Below are positions 36,401 to 46,656 of a stretch of DNA of 64,000 bases, piece by piece. A model generated the notes under the pieces. That model was given only the letters and a program-made list of their open reading frames with translations, made no database searches and was not told the origin of the DNA. Where the stretch lies: the NCBI GenBank assembly GCA_037043455.1, contig JAWPHD010000287.1:186001-250000 (forward strand), read 5' to 3'. Made by a program: the position numbers and the translations under genes. Positions within the stretch are counted from its first letter, which is position 1, and every line of letters starts with the position of its first letter. Origin of the DNA: Cyrtodaria siliqua. Taxonomy: Eukaryota > Mollusca > Bivalvia > Adapedonta > Hiatellidae.

Positions 36401-36654
36401 TAATAACACGTTTTAAGATAGGACGTTCTTTGTCACTTTTACTAAGTAATGTATACTTCTGTGTAAAACGTCCATTTAATTATACTATACACAGTCAGTC
36501 CTTACTCCTGCTGTTTTCGCTAAGTAATTTCTTCACACTGTGGAGAAATCGGAAAGTTTGTTAACGAGCACAGAAATGCTAGTAATACGGACTGACCCAT
36601 CAAATCGAGAATTTATTTAAATCAGATTCGACCATATGAAAGAGGAATTGAATT

Positions 36655-36903
36655 GAACTTGATTGTGTAGTAGCGCCAAAAGCTACGGCAATATGACGAC
36701 TTTCAGATTTCATTGGTGGAGGAAGACCCGGGCAATTTTAGTGCACGGGCGGGAACCTGGGTAGAACCACCGACGTTTCCGCGAGCCAGGTGGATAGCTA
36801 CCTCATATAAATATTTCTGGCTCCATGAGGATTCGAACCCACAGCGGTTAGGGGCAAGTGATTTCAAGTCAGAGACCCTAACAACTCGGCAACGGACGCC
36901 ACT
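36655..36903 (-). mobile_element. tRNA-derived SINE, near full length
   Basis: Read on the minus strand it opens with GGCGTCCGTTGCCGAGTTGT (A box) and reaches GGGTTCGAATCC (B box), 60 bases later, like a Leu/Ser-type tRNA head. A body follows, ending in AATTCAATTCAAGTTC text near 36655. Short frames on both strands are shadows. Confidence 0.65.
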
Positions 36904-37179
36904 CATATAAAATAGAAAGAACATTAAATAAACGGGACAGCAATTAACTTTACGCAACAATCCTAGTGGAATAGCCAATTGTGTCTAGCGCAAACAGTTA
37001 ACGAGACTGTCTAGGGACAGAAATTTATTTTGTTATGTCAAGTCAGTTAGATGTATCTAACATTGAAAAAAAACACATAAGAGGCTAGTTGCTCAAGTAT
37101 GTCAGTGTTGGTTTAGACTATGATATTACACGTTGTCAAAACTGTATTGCTGCGTTGTACTGTACCAATATGACCTTAT

Positions 37180-37375
37180 TTTCGAAAATGAAATACAGCA
37201 TTCGAGGACCACAGCCAACCAAAAACACGCATTGAAACAAACAAAAACTACAAAGAAGAATAAAAGGAAAGATATTACATCACAAACATAAAATGTTTGA
37301 CAATAAGTCTCCGAACGGTCAGTGGCAAGAAAAGTCGCTGGGGGTATTAAACCAGGTTCTAGGGTTCATAAGTTT
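37180..37375 (-). mobile_element. PLE subfamily A 3' tail end
   Basis: Minus-strand outer 200 bases of the UTR, from GAAATACAGCATTCGAGG to the GGTTCTAGGG segment. Confidence 0.5.
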
Positions 37376-38045
37376 AAAAGATAGCTTAACATATTTAGGA
37401 TTATAAACAAATAGCATGATGTGCATATTATTTTATTGAAAAAAGCAAAACTTACCATCGGATATATGTTCATACGTTGTATACATATATATTAATGAAT
37501 GCGTTTAATACTTCATTTCTGCATATGGCATGGTCATGGGAGATTCGTACAGATTGCAATGATAAATGGCTCCATGGAACTGACAGATATGAGTGTTTTT
37601 AAATAAGCTAATTTGAGTTTAACAGTGAATTGTTGTTTTTATTATATACTAATTATAGTATAGATAGAGTACGTTTTGTTAAAATGTACGTCCTGTATAT
37701 TCATGACAATTAAACTTCTGTGATAAGTGATAAGGTGTTTACAGTTGTCAACAATAAATTTAAAAGCATATAAACAATATTATTTAAATGTAAATTAAAG
37801 TATTTTTACGTTAATGCATATGATATTATATGATGTCCTATAGTATTAAATCGCAACAGAGAACCAGGTTTTACATTATAGTTATCGCACACAGCATTTA
37901 ACGCTTAAACATATTGTGTAGTTGAATAATTCAATAATTAGTAACAAAACGAAATTGAAAGTTGTAATAGCGTGATAAGAGTACCGTATATAAGCAACAT
38001 ATTGCGGAGCCATAACATCAATATACTTTGTTATATTTTGTTCAG

Positions 38046-38123
38046 CAACATGCGTCATTACGATTAATGCTAATGCTGCCGATTGTCGTGCATCCAATAA
38101 TGTAATCGGATATACATTTTCAC
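38046..38123 (+). CDS. Exon 4b: alternative start of repeat 2
   Basis: A 78-base open segment with a pyrimidine-rich acceptor (TTGTTCAG) and donor GTAAGTG. Read in the phase left by exon 3 it gives 26 residues ending NNVIGYTFS, aligning with NVITYSI of exon 4a. The calcium motif ADTDG of 4a is replaced by ADCRAS, and there are two cysteines. The phase-1 exit fits the exon at 38669. Confidence 0.65.
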
Positions 38124-38668
38124 GTAAGTGCACAGTTTAAACGGTTAGTAGGAGAAGTCGTATTTTTCTATTTATACACACGCTTGTATAGCTGTTTATA
38201 CAAGAACGTGTGTATATATAATTTGAAAATATTTTTATTTAGCCGAATTTTAAATAAAGCAGACATGTTTGTGTTTTTAGATTCTATTTTACTCGTCGTA
38301 CATATATCGTAGAGGTTGATCCATGGATACATTTTCCGGAATATGCGATAAAGGATAAAAGACACGAATAAAAATGGAACGAGGGAACTACTAATCGTTT
38401 CATTCAGGTATGATTTTAAAAACAAACAAACGCACAGTAAGCTATTTTTAGTGTCGTTTTTTTAATATATTTTTGGTATTGAGATAATAAATTTACCGAT
38501 AATAGTTTCTTTCCACCTGTTGTATCGTACTTTACAACATAACACCATACATAATGTTCGATAAACTAACCAACTTGTTATACATACATTTTATTATACC
38601 TACCTATCTGTTTTATATATAAATATATTCTCATATTGGTTCCAGTTTGACAAACTCGTTTGTTTCAG

Positions 38669-38916
38669 CTGCAAGTACAACGTTCACAATCAGTTCTGCG
38701 GGGGTTATAACCGTATCGGCAGGGCAAACTCTCTCACGTGCAACAACTGCTAGTTACAGCTTGGTGGTTCTTGCAACTGACCATGGATCTACTCCTCGCA
38801 CGGGAACAGCAACGGTGGCTGTTTGTGTCGGCAGTGCAAGCGAGTGTAGCAGTGCCACGGCCATAACAGCTAGTGCAATAACGTTCCTTGTTGCACTTGT
38901 ACTGAAGCTGAAATAG
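38669..38916 (+). CDS. Exon 5b: alternative terminal exon
   Basis: Acceptor TTTCAG at 38663-38668, stop TAG ending at 38916. Encodes TFTISSAGVITVSAGQTL, then LATDHGSTP (a canonical cadherin end motif) and the tail SSATAITASAITFLVALVLKLK, which closely matches exon 5a. Joined as exons 1-2-3-4b-5b it makes 259 residues. It could serve as an alternative terminal cassette of the gene at 14483, or be the remnant of a tandem duplicate whose first exons are gone. No second signal exon was seen between 30.4 and 38.0 kb. The frame is intact and the protein pattern preserved, so I favour function. Confidence 0.68.
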
Positions 38917-38966
38917 ACGCACATTGAATCATCTGAACAGAAGATATAAGTTAAGCTAGGATCGGC

Positions 38967-38972
38967 AATAAA
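38967..38972 (+). terminator. Poly(A) signal after exon 5b
   Basis: AATAAA about 50 bases after the exon 5b stop. It gives the second cassette its own 3' end, as an alternative terminal exon needs. Confidence 0.5.
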
Positions 38973-39179
38973 TTATGAAACAATAGTAAACACTAAAAGG
39001 ATATAATAATGCAATTCATGAAAAAACGTGTAATGTTTATTAGTTCATATTATCAATTTATAAATCATTCGTATTTTTTTAATTATTGTTACGAAGTTTA
39101 TTTAGATTTTCGAACCACTGATATTGCGAATTTCGTCGCTTGTATTACTGTAATATTGAAAGGTTGTACATATACAAGA

Positions 39180-39862
39180 TGAAGACTGTCTTTGTTAAAC
39201 TTGTTAAAAAGATTATCAAAAGAGGTTATGACCCTATCATTTTGCAACGTACTGCATGCTTGGTGGTGGAACCTTTTACAGTTCGCCACTATGCTTTCCT
39301 CTTTAATTGTACGATGACCGGACAGGCTGTGGACCCTATGATGACGCCTACCTAAAGCCCATTGGGACGGTGGCGTTTGATATTTGTCTATGATCTTTCT
39401 TGTCGTGCCCTTAATTGTTTATTCTCTTACTGCTCTGGCTTCTGCCAAGTAATTGAGTACCTTCATTGTGGCTTTCTAGGCTATTGTTTTTTTGTATTAT
39501 ATTTACACGAGCATATTTGTGTTTTACTTATATTGTCTATTGATGCTGCCTTGTTGGTTAGAGATTAGATCATGGCGGGGATTTCTTTATTTACACTGTC
39601 CTGTTTTAATGGGATGACAGTAGGGTAAGTGTGAGGTTTGGTGCACCCTAGAACCGGTTTAAGCCCCCATTGGCCTATTTTGCCACTGACCGTTCCAAGG
39701 CGGTAGCTCTATTGTCAACCCTTTTGTGTTTGTGATGTCGTTTGCATTTATTATTTCTTTTGCCTTCTTGTTTGTCTGTTTGCGTGTTTGTTTCTGTGTT
39801 TTGTGGTTGACTGTCCTCCTTGAATGCTACTTTCCCTGTCCGATCTTTTTATATTTCTTTTT
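39180..39862 (+). mobile_element. PLE subfamily A, 5'-truncated, complete 3' UTR
   Basis: Open frame for the RT C-terminus (FVKLVKKIIKRGYDPIILQ to DPMMTPT, stop at 39353-39355), then an intact 3' UTR with the GGTTTAA segment, the hairpins and the terminal T-rich run. One of the cleanest tails, so a recent insertion. Confidence 0.68.
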
Positions 39863-40566
39863 GTAACAATAGTTTATATAGGTATATTGTATGTCGATGC
39901 AAATCCTTGAATCCCTTTATTTCAGAAAGAGTTAAGCTCGCTTTCTATCTACAAGGAATCTTCTAGCCTTTCTCCTTATCATAAATTACGTATTATACGA
40001 ACGTTCGAGCAGTTGGAATATGCATGGTATAGAAGTTGAAGGCATCTACAACCTATCTAATCATGTTTAGAAGCATGTACTAGAGAAATAGTTATCATGG
40101 TATTTAGTCGTATTCATCGGTATGTACTTTACTAAGGGAAATTGGCGCAACAGTTTCGCGCATACGATAAATTTGAACAGTATATGTGTACATCATTGTA
40201 TAATATATCAATAGAATCTTACATTCGGGTCTGTGTATTATTGACTTTAATAAACTCGTTGGATAAAAAGATAGGTACGAGGCTCTGCGGATTATCCTAT
40301 CATTTTATCAAACTCGTTTATTAAAATCCATAAAACACAGTCACTCATGAAAGATCCTCTATATATTGCATTCTCTCTATACGGGGTTGTAAAGTTTCAC
40401 ACTCTCAAAATGATATGCTTTGCATTGATTCAAGAGACTATGCAACTGCACTTTGGAATCGGTACTATTTGATTATTATATTTCAAAACCATTTATTTTT
40501 AAGCGGATATGTGAATTGTATAACAGTATTTCTCTCTAAATATATATGAACACCTGTGTCGCCGTA
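39863..40566. other. Unassigned stretch
   Basis: No gene or repeat identified. Confidence 0.45.
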
Positions 40567-41046
40567 TGAATGCCATCTTCGGGATGGTTAAAATTGTGTA
40601 CCATAGATTTTATGAATATTGAGTTCTGCTTAACCCGGGCCTAGAGGGCGTGAGCGGTAGCTAGCATATTTCACTACCGCTCATGAACAGTCTCAATCAA
40701 ACCGAGACTGCAATATTTCGTACGTGTCGTGCTCGGCCGTTTCCAAAGGTCCATTCTCATACTCTTTTTTATAACACAGTGGCGTTGCTTGTGCAGTGTG
40801 GCGGCAGTTAAACGTCTCCACGTGCTTGCAATCGGTACTGTTATTCATGCCATCTTCGGGATGGTTAAAATTGTGTACCATAGATTTTATGAATATTGAG
40901 TTCTGCTCAACCCGGGGCTAGAGGGCGTGAGCGGTAGCTAGCAGATTTCACTACATCCTATGAACAGTCTCAATCAAACCGAGACTGCAATATTTCTTAC
41001 GTGTCGTGCTCGGCCGTTTCCTAAGGTCCATTATCATACTCTTTTG
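40567..41046 (+). repeat. Dispersed hairpin repeat, two tandem units
   Basis: Units 40567-40766 and 40848-41046 are nearly identical (GCCATCTTCGGGATGG to GGCCGTTTCC), separated by the GTGGCGTTGCTTGTGCAGTG block at 40778. The second unit has lost one hairpin arm (CTACATCCTATG instead of CTACCGCTCATG). Small frames here are not genes. Confidence 0.62.
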
Positions 41047-43102
41047 GATGGTACCTATATAACTGTTATTTTGAACATGTGTTTGCATGTTCCGCGAATC
41101 TATATGATAGTGCAGTTATATTTATTGTTACCGTGTTCTGAGTGTGTTTTCTTTAAGCTTCCTTTTAAACGTACAGTTTATGAACTTTTATGTATGCTTA
41201 GCCATTACGAGATTTTAAACATTATTGTCGACAGTATTTAAACATATTATCAAACATTGTAACATTTAATTCTACTTTGTTTCGTGCATAATTAACTTAA
41301 CAACATGAGAGAGCTATGCTTAAATCGTAATTACATATGATGGTAGTTTTAATGTAAAACAGTTTCAGATTGTATTTGATATCTCCTTTCCATCGTTGAA
41401 GAAAACAGTTCGTTTCTTTAAACGCTGTTTATGTCAGTACTATATTTGTTGAATGTAGATTTTTTATTCTGCAAAATATATAACTAATAAACTTTAAATT
41501 TGATTTAATGTTTTGTTTCATCAGTGTACTATATAACCAGTGCTAAGTACATATATCGTGGAAAATAAAACCAGCACATAAAATGCCTGTCAAATCCTTG
41601 GACGATATACAAATCCGTGTACATGTATGTCGGGGCCAATAATAAACAACAATATGAGCAATATAAATGCTACAAAGTCATTTATTAACAAGGTCAGCAA
41701 TACAAATAAAGCAAACTGATAGGAACATGATTTTACAGGTTATCAAAAATCGTTCTCATTTCAATGAGAAGGGAGGTAATTTTAAAATTACGATATTTTT
41801 TTTGATTATTTTTTGATTGAGAATAATAATCGTTTGTGAACAAATTTCGGCGGTTTTTAAACAATGACAGAATGAGCAAATTGTGTCAATGGCAAATATT
41901 AAATTTGTTCAAAGCAATACTTTTGTATAATGATATAAGTGTTTTTAATTTACGGGAGGTAATTATGGTACTTCGCGTAGACAACAATAAAATATATATT
42001 TTTTTGAAAATCATATACTTACCTAGCATTTCGAATATCTTCAACAAGTATAATGTCCATATGCATAATCTATGCCCCTAAACTCAGTGCCATTTTTTTG
42101 TTCAGTATACATTATTTTTAAAATTTTAATTTCAAGCCTTGACTTCCTATCGCTATTAGTTTGGCCGTGGCCATTATGCATGTACTTCTGTTGGTAAACT
42201 GAGATACTTAGGGTGCATACAACTACAAGTACACTGATAACAACATCGTCTTAACCGCACTAGTAGTATACAGACGCATGCACATTTACAAATTGCTTAA
42301 GAAAGTGTATGCTTAAATATATTATGGCAATGGCGGTGATCATATCATAAATCAAGTACACATACACATCGTATTTTTCTCAAATGTTATACATAATATT
42401 TGCCAAAAGTGTTTGTACCTTTTGTTAAATTATTGAATGTTTAATTTTCATTTCAATTCCGAAGGAAAAACTACAGTATTTTCAGACTTTACAAGAAAAA
42501 GACTACGACGGTTCTGCTTGAAGTCCAGACAACAATATATTCGGTTATCATTATGCCGTTCATGTACAAGAGGTGTTCAAACTATACCGTAATACATTCA
42601 TTTTGTAACTGAATCACATATCTTGATATTCCCCCAACTATGTTCATTTTAATGTCAGGTCTAATGATTGCTACGATATAACACAATATGACATAACTAG
42701 TATTTGCTGAATCGGTATTTTTGATAAAGAATAGAGAACGACGTTTTGAAGCAAAACTCTTCAATTCTATAAATAACTGCAATATAAATTATAAAGAAAA
42801 CTGCTTATAAATAGTCGTTTAAACCCCCAAATTCAAGTGACATTAATGCATGCTAGTGTTGCAGATTAATTTACAATTATCTGTATGTGGCATTATTGAC
42901 CATGCGCTTCTGGGTAATGTTAGTACTGTATATATCTGCATAAAAAGTCAGCCAGACAGAATTAATTAACATATGCTTATATATTTAAAATCAACATAAA
43001 ACTGTGTGTTAGCAGATACCTAAAATGTCTATAATGATGCTAGTTTATGCAGAAAATAATGAAAATAAAATAAAGATATTCTCTCATTTGTTACGGGTAA
43101 AA
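41047..43102. other. Unassigned stretch
   Basis: AT-rich; short frames at 41836 and 42582 have no protein-like pattern. TTTTTTGTTCAGTATAC at 42097-42113 may be one transposon end. Confidence 0.4.
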
Positions 43103-43475
43103 TGTAACAAGAAAGAAAATAAAACCGGCAACAACTTTTTTTAAAAATACAATCAACAAATTTATTAAAATACTACAATGAAAAATATTCTCTAAAGGAA
43201 ATACATCAAATGGATGCAGTATTTCTTTAAAATCCGATAAACGAATAAGGTCCAAATAATATTATCAAGTGCCCCTTTAATCTAAATTGTCAAGAGTCCC
43301 TTTAATCCAATTACACTTCAAGTCTTTCCTGGTTTATTAATTCACTGTAGTCCAAATGTCCAAATAATCCAATTATCCAATGTCACTAGATGAGCACAAT
43401 ATAAACACCTACATAACATGATATACACGAGGGTAACACTTTCCCTCTTAAAGAAAAATAAAGATGTATGTAACA
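43103..43475 (-). mobile_element. LTR homologous to 102-572
   Basis: On the minus strand a 373-bp segment starts and ends with TGTTACA, sharing AATTAATAAACCAGGAAAGA and GACAATTTAGATTAAAGGG with the LTR at 102. It is followed (43102-43075) by the same leader text, TTTTACCCGTAACAA. Confidence 0.65.
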
Positions 43476-43575
43476 AAGCATTCTGTTGAACAATATGAAA
43501 TAAGCCATGTAATAATATAATAATATTTCAGTACATATGTCAAAGCACATATTACAAAATGACATTGTTTTTAAT

Positions 43576-43794
43576 TTAACAATAGTCAAAATTTATATTA
43601 CAATAATTTATGTTTACACATACAAACGTATTTCCTCTGATATGTCTAATTTCAATATTGTACTCTTGCAACATTAAACTCCACCTCATTAATATTTTAT
43701 TTTCAATGTTATTAATAAATGTGAGGGGATTGTGATCACTGAAGACAACTATCGGTGAAACAGATGAAGGTGGACATGCCAATTTTACTGTCAT
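43576..43794 (-). pseudogene. Ty3/gypsy-type RNase H remnant
   Basis: Minus strand: VVFSDHNPLTFI, then ILMRWSLMLQEYNIEIRHIRG, the classic end of the gypsy RNase H domain and its linker. Coding ends soon after and the integrase is missing. About 100 bases separate it from the LTR at 43475. Confidence 0.65.
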
Positions 43795-43799
43795 AATTC

Positions 43800-43935
43800 C
43801 ATGTCCAGCGGCGTGTGGTCCCAGGATCTAGCAAAATCAGCAAATAAACAAATTGGAATTTAGTTGGGAGCAGCGGTTATGAAGCCTGCGCATCACAAGC
43901 AACGGTCAAAAGACTAAAATATAAAGTCTTCTTTT
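43800..43935 (-). repeat. Dispersed repeat block
   Basis: Inverted copy of 22665-22812: GTTATGAAGCCTGCG, TGGTCCCAGGATCTA and AGACTAAAAT match in reverse complement. It abuts the RNase H remnant at 43576. Confidence 0.55.
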
Positions 43936-45256
43936 AAAACGTATCAAATTTCTTTCGCAAAATTGCACTCCATACAAACAATTGTTATCTGATAGAAGTC
44001 TCCACTTGAAACTTTGGTGGACATTGGCAAATTCGAATATACGCGCAGAATATTTTTAAATATTAACCATTTAACTGTCGGTATTTTGTTCGGATCCATA
44101 ACTTATGCATTGTGTCATATCTAAATGCAATTTCGTAATAAAAGTTTTATACAAATAAAGTTACACCGTACGATAACAGTCGGAATAATATGAATATTTA
44201 CTTTAATCTGCATTGTCGGAAATATAAACGTTGTGTCAAAAATACATGAAATGAAAGGTGTAGCATGTTATCATGGTTATATTACCTCTTACAAACAGAT
44301 TAAATAAAACAAAGTCTCTCGGGTGTGTTATATTGATTGCATTTGTCACGTCATCCAGCACTGTGTAGACAACAATACGTTACACGAACAACTGAATTTA
44401 ATCTTATAATAATTGCATTGTTAAATTAGTATATAATCAAGTGTGGTTTGATAAATAATGATAATGATTCAACTGACATTTTTATATATGCACGTCTACA
44501 TACATACATGTTCTTAGCCATGTTAGCAGTAAATGGATTGTTTTCATTTTATTTTAAATCCACTTTTTGTAATGTATAGCAACATTGAGAATAGCGTTAT
44601 CATGTGTTTTTCTGTAAGTTTTCTTCTGTTTATGAGAGAGGACAACATAACAAAAAATAAGGTAATGATGAGTCTGTATTTAAAATATGTTTACATTTGT
44701 AATGGTAGGCGATTTCTAGTGTCTTCGAAATGGGCTAAATTCACCCAAAGAATGTATACACGTCGAACAGGAAATGTACACCACACACATAAACGGTTCA
44801 CAATAAGGCTTTGGAATCATGCAAGTACCATTACCACGCCATTTAATATATTAATCATAAAATACCTGTTATAAATATTACATTTAAGATAACATACATT
44901 TACATCTAAGTTAGTATTATCCCTGAATGTAAAATGTAATACCGTATATACTACACGTATATACTTAAATTATTGATTTGTTTCTGTTTGCCATTTTTGT
45001 GAATGAAGGGTACTTATCTAAATATTAAATTGGTTATTGTATTTCAAGACTGGTCTCCCATGAATGTAACGGGAGTTTACATAATACGTATACTGTAAAG
45101 AAGAAAATATGTAACAGCATAATATGTGGTGTGCGTTGGTTTTATTTATACTCTGTCCAAGAATTGTTATTACAGCATACGGTTGTCCACTATTAAATAA
45201 AACGTCAATGATTTGTGACTTTGCTGGACCAGCGTGGCGAAACCATGTGACCTTTT
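43936..45256. other. Unassigned stretch
   Basis: The 113-codon frame at 44533 lacks any recognisable pattern and overlaps a degenerate PLE tail word set (44755-44815). Nothing else seen. Confidence 0.4.
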
Positions 45257-45547
45257 GATCATGGCGGGGATTTCTTTATTTACACTGTGCTGTTTTAATG
45301 GGATGACAGTAGGGTAAGTGTGAGGTTTGGTGCACCCTAGAACCGGTTTAAACCCCCAGTGGCCTACTTTGCCACTGACCGTTCCAAGGCGGTAGCCCTA
45401 TTGTCAACCATTTTTGTGTCTGTGATGTCGTTTGCATTTATTATTGTTTTTGCCTTCTTGTTTGTCTGTTTGCGTGTTTGTTTCTGTGTTTTGTGGTTTA
45501 CTGTCCTCCTTGAATGCTACTTTCCCTGTCCGATCTTTTTATATTTC
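45257..45547 (+). mobile_element. PLE subfamily A 3' tail
   Basis: Plus-strand 3' UTR only, with perfect CAGTGGC/GCCACTG hairpin arms at 45357-45377, ending in TTTTATATTTC where a foldback element begins. Confidence 0.62.
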
Positions 45548-45938
45548 TTTTCACGGCAAAAAATTGGAAACAAAACGCTAGATTCAGATAGGTGTTCGCT
45601 TCATTACTTTCTTAATATTGATCGAATTTTATTCAAATAAAGTGCACATACCGCTCCAATGTGAGCTCTTTCATCTGTCGCAAACCGTAATTCGATTTAT
45701 CTAGTACTTTCTGAGATTAGCTCTCCCAAAGTCTTGGAAACGAAGGAAATCTATGACCGTGTACATTTTGGGAGGGCCAATCTCAGAATGTACTGAATGA
45801 ACCAAATTTAGAGGAAGGAAAGAGCTCACATTGTACGGGTATGAGCGTTTTATTTGCATAAAGTTCGTTCAGTATTAAGTTTTAAAGAAACAAACTATCT
45901 GAATCGAGCGCGTTGTTTAAACTGTTTTTGCCGTGAAA
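45548..45938. mobile_element. Foldback DNA transposon (long inverted repeats)
   Basis: TTTCACGGCAAAAA at the left and its complement TTTTTGCCGTGAAA at the right. Inward, ATTCAGATA, CAAATAAA, AATGTGAGCTCTTTC and TCTGAGATT recur in reverse complement, so the arms make up almost the whole 391 bp, with many mismatches. No transposase. Confidence 0.7.
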
Positions 45939-46651
45939 CCGATCAAAGTGTCACGTGGTTTCGGCACGCCGTGGACAATATAAATTAGTCGCACTTAAGC
46001 TGTGTGTCTGTTGAAACTTCTTATTGAGTGTACATCCTCATATTTATTTATCTATAGAAATTTCATTCTGCATAATTGAGTGTTTTATATTATAAATTAT
46101 ATATTATATTCAATGTTAAATGTTGAAGATGAACCTTTCTGAAACTGAGTTTATAGAAATAAATATATATTTGCCTTGTGTACGATAATTACTAATATGA
46201 GTCAACATATCATGGATAAGTAGAACACGTGAATTCATGCTACATCCAGACTAATGTATACATTGACAATGAATTGACTTATACCATTGTTTATTAATCT
46301 CACCGACTCAATAAACGCATTGAATCAACTTTAAATTAAATTAAAATAGGTTTTGATCACATCAATAATGTCTTTAATTGAAAGCGAGAGTAATATTCAC
46401 ATTTAATTTGATAAATATTAAATCTTGTAAAGTGCATTTAATATGCAAAGCAAGCCAACGCAACCTATATGTATAGTATCGTTCCTTCGTAGTTTATGGT
46501 GTCGACCTGTGCTTTCATTTTTACGATCCATACCTGACTTTTTTTATACCATTTGGAAGTGGCTGATTTGTTTATCGCTCTGCTGCACTTGACATCAAAC
46601 ATTGACATGAACGCGGTATATACATATATTGGTATTGTAAATAAATGTATC
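45939..46651. other. Unassigned stretch
   Basis: No gene or repeat identified. Confidence 0.45.
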
Positions 46652-46656
46652 AATAT

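Larger units (their letters stand above)
36401..38045. other. Sequence before exon 4b
   Basis: Apart from the SINE (36655-36903) and PLE tail (37180-37375), AT-rich with no recognisable feature. The pyrimidine-rich end before 38046 is the exon 4b acceptor tract. Confidence 0.4.

Noticed and set aside
44533..44874. 113-residue plus-strand open frame
   Set aside because: No domain pattern, and it overlaps a degenerate PLE tail.
45359..45640. 93-residue frame, also seen at 51205-51429 on the other strand
   Set aside because: Repeated only because it is read from PLE 3' UTR sequence. The hydrophobic look comes from T-rich text; catalytic or signal features are absent.
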